The notes below the pieces were generated by a model, which searched no databases, had not been told where the DNA came from, and worked only from the letters and a program-made list of their open reading frames with translations. This document shows positions 1 through 5,729 of a stretch of DNA of 10,414 nt, piece after piece (position 1 is the stretch's first letter; the number at the start of each line of letters is the position of its first letter). Location: positions 1 through 10,414 of the forward strand of contig JAQCBG010000010.1 of assembly GCA_027621485.1 (NCBI GenBank), written 5' to 3'. The translations under genes and the position numbers were made by a program. The stretch is from Pseudomonadota bacterium (lineage in GTDB: Bacteria > Pseudomonadota > Alphaproteobacteria > Rickettsiales > Midichloriaceae).

Positions 1-107
1 TTTGCAATATTTTTTATATCTACACTATGCATAACTTTTAAATCGATACTTTTTATTTTTCTAAGAAGCGCTATTGATTACACTCTTCCTAAAAGAATCA
101 TTATTTT

Positions 108-855
108 TTATTCATCTAAATATTCTATATGAGCTAAATATAAACCACATGGAGGTGCGGTTGGTCCTGCTTTTGCTCTGTCTTTTGCATTTATAATATT
201 GATAATATCTTTATAATGAAGTGTATTTTTTCCTATTTCTGCTATAGTGCCAACCATTATACGTATTTGATTATGCAAAAAAGATTTAGCCACAAATGTA
301 AATATTATTTGATCGTTAAACTGCGCAATATAAGCTTCATCTAAAGTTTTTATAGGATTTTGCTCCAATAAAGATTTTTTTTTACAAAAGCTTGAAAAAT
401 CGTGTTTGCCATTTAAGAATTCAATCGCCCTTTGCATGTTTTGAACGTTCAATTTATGACCAATATGCCAGATTTTATTTTTTTCAATTGCAGGAGGAGA
501 ATTCCTATTAAGAATTTTATATATATATTTTTTACTTTTAACTTTCAATCTTGAATGAAAAGAACGATCTACCTCTTCTATATTTAAGATAGATATTCCA
601 ATACCATTTAAAAAGTGATTTAGCGCATATTGCAATTTATACAAACTCCATTTTATATCTAAATCAAAATGCGCAACTTGATGAAGTGCATGCACGCCCC
701 TATCTGTTCTACTTGCTCCAAATACAGAAACTTCTTAAAATCTCATAAAGAGCATTTTCTATTTTATCTTGTATTGTATTTTGATGATCTTGACTCTGCC
801 AACCATAAAATGAGGCTCCATCATATTCAATAATCGCTTTATATCTATAACTCAC
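108..855 (-). pseudogene. truA: tRNA pseudouridine(38-40) synthase TruA, frameshifted
   Basis: TruA converts uridines 38-40 of the tRNA anticodon arm to pseudouridine. Two pieces of one gene are present. The first starts at GTG 855-853 and runs 48 codons to TAG 711-709; it carries the family N-terminus ([13 protein letters not shown], residues 8-20). The second is in the next frame and continues to TAA 110-108. It holds the catalytic motif SRTDRGVHA (catalytic Asp codon 704-702), then KKYIY, FLHNQIRIMVG and DRAKAGPTAPPCGLYL, all typical TruA blocks. Joining the frames needs one base removed (or two added) between about 737 and 726; a one-base correction gives ~248 residues, normal for TruA. 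Read that way the junction is [14 protein letters not shown]. The GTG start overlaps the fur stop (GTGA), suggesting translational coupling. Everything outside the junction is well conserved, so this is either a recent mutation or a sequence error. Family assignment is very secure; functional status is unknown. Confidence 0.9.
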
Positions 856-1295
856 TCAGAATGTCTTTTCCTTTTTATACAATATAATTCTAAGCTGTGA
901 TGTAACAAATCATAACCCAATCTTTTGGCTATTTGCTCTTTTAAATCTTCTAATTCTTTATCTTGAAATTCAATAATTTCGCCACTTTCTATATCTATTA
1001 AGTGATCATGATGATTCTCCTCACCATAACAAATTTCGTACCTTGATTTATCATCTCCCAGATCTAATTTACTGACTATTTTATTTCTCTCTAGCATAAA
1101 AAGAGTTCTATAAACTGTAGCCATGCTAACGCTTTTATCTTTTGCGCTCACTCTTTGAAATAGCATTGCAGCATCTGGATGATCAGAAGATTCTAAAAGA
1201 GATTGTATTATAATCTTTCTTTGATTAGTAATCTTTAATCCCGCAGCTATGCATATATTCTCTATTTGCTTTGCATTAATCCTTTTATTAGCCAC
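852..1295 (-). CDS. fur: Fur-family iron-responsive transcriptional regulator
   Basis: A 147-residue protein of normal Fur length. The N-terminal winged helix covers about residues 10-85 and includes the recognition-helix signature ATVYRTL (59-65). The dimerisation/metal-binding part contains the HHDH motif (95-98), then [13 protein letters not shown], and a late His pair (132-133) in the segment matching the NHSLYLY region of E. coli Fur. H39 in the SSDHPDA segment is a likely regulatory-metal ligand. The CxxC that binds structural zinc in E. coli Fur is replaced by DIES (101-104), as in many alphaproteobacterial Fur proteins. Known role of the family: metal-dependent repression of iron uptake genes. 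The start is GTG (1295-1293); no good Shine-Dalgarno precedes it. It lies 15 nt after the pentapeptide gene and overlaps truA by 4 nt, so it is probably cotranscribed with both. Mur or Irr relatives are possible alternatives, but Irr's haem motif is not seen. Confidence 0.93.
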   Translation of the reverse strand: MANKRINAKQIENICIAAGLKITNQRKIIIQSLLESSDHPDAAMLFQRVSAKDKSVSMATVYRTLFMLERNKIVSKLDLGDDKSRYEICYGEENHHDHLIDIESGEIIEFQDKELEDLKEQIAKRLGYDLLHHSLELYCIKRKRHSE

Positions 1296-1310
1296 AATAT
1301 TTATAACATA

Positions 1311-2546
1311 TTATCCAAGTTCTTTAGGCTTATTTTTTGCATCTATAAATGTATTTTTATCAAAGTTAGCGCCATCTATCTTAATTCCAGAAAAATCAAC
1401 AACATTCATATTATTTTTGATAATTTGCGCACCTTTTAAATCTACTTTTAAAAAATTTGACGAATACATATAAGAACGCTTTATACTGGAAGATTTTAAA
1501 TTTACTCTATTAAATACCGCGCCACTTGCAATGCATGAATGCATAATTACGCCTTCCATATTAGCTCCAAAAAAATCAACATATGATATTCTAGAAAAAC
1601 TTAGATCAGCATTCGATAGATTTGCTTTTCTGAAAAATGCATTATTTAATTTTGCACCTCTCATATTTAAATTCTCTCCGTCTATTGAACTAAAATCTGC
1701 AGCTTCAGCATATGCAAATCTCATATTTACTCCCTTCATCAGAGCCTCTCTTGCAGATACAACAAATAAATTTGCACCTGATAGATCTGCATTATTCAGA
1801 AATGCAGAATTTAAAATTGCCCCCTCCATATCTATTCCATTCCACTTTACATTACTGAGTTTTGCGCCTTGAAGATTTGCATGTAGAAAATTCATAGATT
1901 TCCCCTTACTCATTGAGAAGTTTGAACTTTTTGCATTTATTTTACTAAAAATAGCATTATTTAATTTAGTATTGGAGAAATTTGAAAATGATAATTCGCC
2001 ATGTTTAAAATTTGCATTTTCTAAATTAGAATTATGAAAATCAGCATATTCCATATATGCGCCACTAAAATTTGCACCTTCAAAGTTTGCATCATTTGCA
2101 ATTGCACCAGCTAAGCTAGCGCCACTAAAATTTGCATTTATACCATTTACTCCTTGCATCGTGCATTCTTCAATGTACGCATTTTGAAAATTTACATTAT
2201 TCAAATTTGCATTATCCATTCTTACTCTAAACATTTTTGCATCTCTTAAATCCAAATCAGATAAATCAAGACCAGATAAATTATCACCTATATCTTCTGC
2301 AATATTAATTTGTTTTTTTTCGCTTCTTTGTTTTTGAATATAATGCTTCACCTCTTCTCTTGTAAGCTTAGACTCTTGCAATTTGATCTTAGAGGCTAAT
2401 AATAATGAATCTTCACGCTGTAACTGAACTTCTTCTATAACATCTCCTATATAACGCATTACATCTTCAGCAACGCATACATTAAATGTAATGCTTAAAG
2501 AGATTATATAAACAGTTAATCTTTTACAAAAATTCATATAACTCAT
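1311..2546 (-). CDS. Exported pentapeptide-repeat protein
   Basis: A 411-residue protein. Residues 1-26 look like a Sec signal peptide: K8R9, a hydrophobic core TVYIISLSITF (11-21), and a small-residue site before E27 (C24-V25-A26). A charged, probably helical segment (27-85) follows, rich in E, K, Q and R. Residues 88-402 are a continuous pentapeptide-repeat domain with central L/F/M at every fifth residue and A (or S, V, C) two residues earlier, as in ANFSGA, ANLNN and ADLSGANL. Such domains fold as right-handed square beta-helices. Some relatives mimic DNA and protect gyrase, but most have no known activity; the export signal argues against a gyrase role here and suggests a periplasmic, surface or secreted protein. 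ATG at 2546 was chosen; an in-frame ATG at residue 4 (2537-2535) would also keep the signal peptide. No catalytic motif is visible. Function unknown. Confidence 0.92.
   Translation of the reverse strand: MSYMNFCKRLTVYIISLSITFNVCVAEDVMRYIGDVIEEVQLQREDSLLLASKIKLQESKLTREEVKHYIQKQRSEKKQINIAEDIGDNLSGLDLSDLDLRDAKMFRVRMDNANLNNVNFQNAYIEECTMQGVNGINANFSGASLAGAIANDANFEGANFSGAYMEYADFHNSNLENANFKHGELSFSNFSNTKLNNAIFSKINAKSSNFSMSKGKSMNFLHANLQGAKLSNVKWNGIDMEGAILNSAFLNNADLSGANLFVVSAREALMKGVNMRFAYAEAADFSSIDGENLNMRGAKLNNAFFRKANLSNADLSFSRISYVDFFGANMEGVIMHSCIASGAVFNRVNLKSSSIKRSYMYSSNFLKVDLKGAQIIKNNMNVVDFSGIKIDGANFDKNTFIDAKNKPKELG
1341..2285 (-). repeat. 63 tandem pentapeptide repeats in unbroken register
   Basis: Codes for residues 88-402. 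When the protein is written in rows of ten, the central residue of each pentapeptide falls exactly on positions 90, 95, 100 and so on to 400. Nearly all are L, F, M or I, with occasional A, G or W (for example 135 G, 150 A, 215 G, 235 W, 265 A, 280 A, 290 G, 340 A). No insertion shifts the phase anywhere. With four pentapeptides per turn, as in known structures, this gives nearly 16 coils. Confidence 0.93.
2059..2136 (-). repeat. 18-nt exact direct repeat, 60 nt apart
   Basis: The plus-strand word gcgccactaaaatttgca occurs at 2059-2076 and again at 2119-2136. Both copies code for ANFSGA (residues 138-143 and 158-163). The 60-nt period equals 20 residues, one predicted beta-helix turn, suggesting growth of the repeat domain by duplication of whole coils. 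Confidence 0.85.
2469..2546 (-). other. Signal peptide of the pentapeptide-repeat protein
   Basis: Codes for residues 1-26: a positively charged start (K8, R9), a hydrophobic stretch at 11-21, and a possible signal peptidase I site after A26 (C-V-A before E-D). The cleavage site is judged by eye. A lipobox is not convincing, since C24 is not preceded by the usual L-x-x pattern. Confidence 0.7.
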
Positions 2547-2570
2547 TATTGAAATCTATCACAGATTCTT

Positions 2571-2576
2571 ATTATA
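2571..2576 (-). promoter_or_regulatory. Possible -10 box before the pentapeptide gene
   Basis: The minus strand reads TATAAT here, 24 nt upstream of the ATG, inside the 49-nt gap after asd. No -35 element sits 16-18 nt upstream (the position reads atagcg) and there is no extended -10 TG. In such AT-rich DNA a perfect -10 can occur by chance, so this is weak. Confidence 0.22.
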
Positions 2577-2595
2577 TCTTAAAAAGATGCAATCG

Positions 2596-3594
2596 CTATA
2601 ATATTCTTATTGCAGCTTCTGCAATCTGCACAGCATTAAGAGCAGCACCTTTCATTAAATTATCAGATACAACCCACATCTTTAAAGCATTTTCTGAACA
2701 TTCTGCATTTCTTATTCTTGAAACAAATACACTTTCTTCATGCTTGCATTCTATAGGCGTTGTGTAATTATTATCATCTATAACCTTTACACCTTTTGCA
2801 TCACTTAATATTTCATAGGCTTGATGCGCAAAAACTGAATTTGCAAATTCAGCATATACAGATTCACAATGCCCTATAAATACAGGTACTCTAACACATG
2901 TAGCATCTACTGTAATTTCTTTTGAAGATAAAATCTTCTTTAATTCAAAGCGCATCTTAAGCTCTTCTTTTGTATTTCCACATTCCATATGCATATCTAT
3001 ACTCGGAATTATATTGAATGCTATTTGTTTTTGGAAATGCTTAATATTTGGCTCTTTTGCAAATAGAATCTCTTGAGTCTGTTTATGCAATTCTTGCATT
3101 CCACTTTTACCTATACCAGATACAGATTGATAAGTCGAAACTATCACTTTCTTTAAAGTAAACATGTTATGCAATGGAGCAAGAGCAATTGCTAGCTGAA
3201 TTGTAGAGCAATTTGGATTTGCAATAATATTCTTCTTTTCATCTTTCTTTTGATAAATTGCATCTATATTAATTTCTGGCACTACAAGTGGCACAGAATC
3301 ATCCATTCTAAAGTGAGATGAATTATCTATTACAATTTTTGAGAACTCTGCTGCAAAAGGTACATATCGACTAGATATATCGGCATTTGTTGCAAAAAAA
3401 GATATATCAACATCTTCAAATGTAAATTGATCAAGTTGAAGCGTTGTTAAAATCTCATCTCCAAAACTAACCTGTTCATCACCCTTAGAAGATAAAGGAA
3501 TAATTTCAGATACAGGAAAATTTCTCACAGAAAGCACATCAAGTATAGCTCTGCCAACACTTCCAGTTGCACCTATAACAGCAATTCTATACAC
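2596..3594 (-). CDS. asd: Aspartate-semialdehyde dehydrogenase
   Basis: Asd reduces aspartyl-4-phosphate to aspartate semialdehyde with NADPH. This is the branch-point step to diaminopimelate for peptidoglycan and to lysine, threonine and methionine. The 332-residue protein begins with the nucleotide-binding loop GATGSVGR (8-15). It has FFATNADIS (66-74), the catalytic cysteine C129 in NPNCST (126-131), YQSVSG (155-160), a conserved RVPVFIGHCES block with the active-site histidine H242, and the C-terminal DNLMKGAALNAVQIAE helix (311-326). Length and order of motifs match the bacterial family with no gap. The start is GTG (3594-3592), which places the MYRIAVIGATG fold at the very N-terminus; the first in-frame ATG is far inside the domain. 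A GAAG stretch precedes it as a weak ribosome site. It lies 23 nt after ftsZ and is probably cotranscribed. In a host-associated bacterium its retention points to diaminopimelate-dependent cell-wall synthesis. Confidence 0.96.
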   Translation of the reverse strand: MYRIAVIGATGSVGRAILDVLSVRNFPVSEIIPLSSKGDEQVSFGDEILTTLQLDQFTFEDVDISFFATNADISSRYVPFAAEFSKIVIDNSSHFRMDDSVPLVVPEINIDAIYQKKDEKKNIIANPNCSTIQLAIALAPLHNMFTLKKVIVSTYQSVSGIGKSGMQELHKQTQEILFAKEPNIKHFQKQIAFNIIPSIDMHMECGNTKEELKMRFELKKILSSKEITVDATCVRVPVFIGHCESVYAEFANSVFAHQAYEILSDAKGVKVIDDNNYTTPIECKHEESVFVSRIRNAECSENALKMWVVSDNLMKGAALNAVQIAEAAIRIL

Positions 3595-3617
3595 TATTCT
3601 TCTTTGATACTAAAAAT

Positions 3618-4910
3618 TTATTGAAAGAAATTACCCTTTCGAAAAAATGCTGGGATATTAAATACATCATCTTTTTTATCACGCGCAGCACTTTCTTTAG
3701 ATGCATTTATATTCTCTTCTTTGTGCGTCTTATTACTATCTTTATTTATTTGATTTGCTAAAAATGAATCATCTGCAAATTCTTTTTCTATCTGGGTATA
3801 TGAAAAATTCTCTTTAATATCTTTTTCTGCTCCGCCTTCTGCATCATTTTTGCTTTGCACAATAACCTCTTGTTGAGATTGTGTATTAGGGGTAGTTTGT
3901 TTTTTTAAAGTAAAATGCATAGCATGTTTTTCTTTTTCTTCGGCATTTTTATCTCCTATTCCAGTTGCAAGAATCGAAACTTTAATCTTTCCCTCTAAAT
4001 CCTTATTGAATGCAGAACCAAAAATTATATTAGCAGACTCATCAACTTCTTCGCGCACCCTATTAATTGCCTCATCAACCTCAAATAAAGTCATATCCAT
4101 GCCGCCAGTAATATTCACAAGCACAGCTTTTGCACCTTTCATAGATGGACTATCAAGTAATGGATTAGAAATTGCTGCATTTGCAGCATCCTTTGCTCTG
4201 TCTTCCCCTTCTGCTTCGCCAATACCAATCATTGCAGCGCCCATCTCCTGTATAATGGTTCTGATATCTGCAAAATCAAGATTAATAAGACCTGGTACTG
4301 TAATTAAATCTGTAACGCCTCTTACGGCAGAATGCAAAACCTCATCTGCTTTTTTAAATGCATCTAAGAATGTTGTTTTTTCATTTGCTATACGAAATAA
4401 GTTTTGATTAGGTATAATCACGAGAGTATCAACATTTCGCCTCATCTCTTCAAGCCCCAGTTCTGCAATTTTCATGCGCCTTGCGCCCTCAAAATGAAAA
4501 GGTTTTGTCACAACTCCAACAGCAAGAGCTCCAACTTCTCTTGCAATGCGACCAACAACAGGTGCAGCTCCAGTACCAGTGCCCCCGCCCATACCTGCAG
4601 TAATAAACACCATATTACAAGATTCAAGAGATGCTCTTAGATCATCTATAGATTCTTCAGCTGCAGCTTTGCCAATTTCTGGATGAGAGCCGGCGCCAAG
4701 GCCTTTTGTGCAGCTCGCTCCGAGGCGTATCTTTTTTGCTACGTCTAGAGAGCCCTCAAGAGATTGAGAATCTGTATTTGCAATGTAGTATTCAACGCCC
4801 GCTAAATTAGAAGAGATCATATTATTTACTGCATTGCATCCAGCACCACCAACACCAAAAACCGCAATTTTTGGCTTCATTTCATCTTCTTGAAAAAAAT
4901 TTATCTGCAC
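3618..4910 (-). CDS. ftsZ: Cell division protein FtsZ
   Basis: FtsZ is the tubulin-like GTPase that polymerises at midcell and recruits the division machinery. The 430-residue protein has a core at about 12-320. GTP-binding signatures are [12 protein letters not shown] (18-29), NTDSQ (45-49) and the tubulin motif GGGTGTG (108-114). The catalytic T7 loop is N210-L-D212-F-A-D215. Residues 321-413 form a charged, low-complexity linker rich in K, E, N and Q. The C-terminal peptide [12 protein letters not shown] (415-426) matches the conserved tail that binds FtsA and other tethers. The reading frame opens at GTG 4910-4908, but ATG 4880-4878 (residue 11) gives [12 protein letters not shown] and is preceded by GAAGATGAA; either could be used. 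Classical dcw neighbours ftsQ and ftsA are absent; instead recR lies upstream and asd downstream. All catalytic residues are present, so it should be functional. Confidence 0.97.
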   Translation of the reverse strand: MQINFFQEDEMKPKIAVFGVGGAGCNAVNNMISSNLAGVEYYIANTDSQSLEGSLDVAKKIRLGASCTKGLGAGSHPEIGKAAAEESIDDLRASLESCNMVFITAGMGGGTGTGAAPVVGRIAREVGALAVGVVTKPFHFEGARRMKIAELGLEEMRRNVDTLVIIPNQNLFRIANEKTTFLDAFKKADEVLHSAVRGVTDLITVPGLINLDFADIRTIIQEMGAAMIGIGEAEGEDRAKDAANAAISNPLLDSPSMKGAKAVLVNITGGMDMTLFEVDEAINRVREEVDESANIIFGSAFNKDLEGKIKVSILATGIGDKNAEEKEKHAMHFTLKKQTTPNTQSQQEVIVQSKNDAEGGAEKDIKENFSYTQIEKEFADDSFLANQINKDSNKTHKEENINASKESAARDKKDDVFNIPAFFRKGNFFQ

Positions 4911-5103
4911 TATCTCTTTATATAGAATAAGAACTCTCTAACTCTGAATTTGTTCAAAATCTTAACATTTCATTACGAGAATTACAAGGGCAATGTAAAA
5001 CAAACAATTTAACATGCATTTAGTTGCGCGCCTTCAATCAAGAGCCCGTTTTCAAATACCGTTTATACAGCATTTAAAAATTCATCTTTATAGACTTTTT
5101 AAA
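4911..5103. other. 193-nt intergenic gap between recR and ftsZ
   Basis: The largest non-coding stretch in the window. I find no tRNA, no known structured RNA and no hairpin plus U-tract terminator. It contains the weak promoter candidate and dyad near 4959-4998. It also holds a locally GC-richer patch (about 5023-5050) whose minus strand could be read as a short closed frame ending ...LLIEGAQLNAC, possibly a gene remnant. Confidence 0.6.
4959..4987 (-). promoter_or_regulatory. Candidate promoter for ftsZ and downstream genes
   Basis: On the minus strand TTGTAA (4987-4982) and TAAGAT (4964-4959) are 17 nt apart, each matching 4 of 6 consensus bases for a sigma-70 promoter. They lie in the only long gap before the ftsZ-to-truA run, where a promoter is expected. 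The -35 half sits in a small dyad, TTACA-N7-TGTAA (4982-4998). Judged by eye in AT-rich DNA; weak. Confidence 0.22.
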
Positions 5104-5709
5104 TTAAATCTCTTCTCGCCAATTTTTTCGCATTTGAAGAGCAAGTCGCAAAGTTCCATCATCCATTCTATCTAATTCTGCGCCCATCGGAATACCATGC
5201 GCAATACGAGTTATCTCAATGGATTTTTCTTCTAAAATATCTGCAATATAGTGCCCTGTACTTTCTCCATCTAATGTTGCGCTCGTTGCTATTATAACTT
5301 CTTTTATATTTTCCTTATCTATTCTTTCAATTAGTTTTTGTATATTTAAATCATCTGGGCCCCTGCCTCCTATTGCTGATATTGCACCACCAAGAACATG
5401 ATAAACGCCGTCATGCAATCTACTACGCTCCAGTACCCACACATCTTGTACATTTTCAACAACACAAAGTAAATTTCTAGACCTATTGCTATTGCTGCAA
5501 ATACTACATATATTACCCACATCTAAGTTACCGCAATTCTCACAACTTTTGACGCTTAAAATTGCTTTATCTAAGATTTTACACAAGGAAATTCCAAGCT
5601 GCTTATTCTGCATAAGATAAAGGGCAATTTTTTGCCCAGATCTTCTACCTAAGCCTGGAAGTTTAGATACAATTTCAATTAAATTTGATAAATCATCTAA
5701 ACTCATCAC
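5104..5709 (-). CDS. recR: Recombination mediator protein RecR
   Basis: RecR works with RecO (and RecF) to load RecA onto single-stranded gaps during recombinational repair. The 201-residue protein has the usual family length. In order: an N-terminal helix-hairpin-helix (KLPGLGRRSGQKIA, 16-29); a four-cysteine zinc finger (C56, C59, C68, C71); a Toprim domain starting LLCVVE (80-85) with the YHVLGGAISAIGGRGPDDL block (103-121), ATSATLDGESTG (141-152), and the C-terminal RIAHGIPMGAELDRMDDGTL segment (168-187). All signature residues are intact. The frame opens with GTG (5709-5707) directly followed by ATG (5706-5704); the ATG, giving MSLDDL, is equally likely as start. It lies 20 nt after the ankyrin gene and may share its transcript. 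No ribosome site of note is seen. Confidence 0.96.
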   Translation of the reverse strand: MMSLDDLSNLIEIVSKLPGLGRRSGQKIALYLMQNKQLGISLCKILDKAILSVKSCENCGNLDVGNICSICSNSNRSRNLLCVVENVQDVWVLERSRLHDGVYHVLGGAISAIGGRGPDDLNIQKLIERIDKENIKEVIIATSATLDGESTGHYIADILEEKSIEITRIAHGIPMGAELDRMDDGTLRLALQMRKNWREEI

Positions 5710-5729
5710 TCATTTTATTTGATACTTTT

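Noticed and set aside
1..32. Possible start of another minus-strand gene (ATG 32-30, MHSVDIKNIA) running off the left edge
   Set aside because: Only ten codons are visible, with no ribosome site and no recognisable protein; cannot be supported.
62..91. Seven-pair stem (one G-U) downstream of truA on the minus strand
   Set aside because: The loop is 16 nt and no U-tract follows, so it does not look like an intrinsic terminator.
726..740. Programmed +1 frameshift or slippage in truA
   Set aside because: Homopolymer runs are at most four bases and no known slippery or stimulatory motif is seen; mutation or sequence error is simpler.
1296..1312. AATAT-N7-ATATT inverted repeat just before the fur start, as a Fur autoregulatory box
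   Set aside because: Arms are five A/T bases only, easily random here, and it does not match a Fur box well.
4006..4407. Plus-strand open frame inside ftsZ (also similar ones at 1531-1872, 4404-4640, 8791-9039 and 9661-9981)
   Set aside because: These are antisense to well-supported genes, show no family motif and have compositions expected from the reverse complement.
4911..5103. tRNA or small structured RNA in the ftsZ-recR gap
   Set aside because: No T-arm-like GGTTCGA, no cloverleaf and no SRP or 6S signature could be found by eye.
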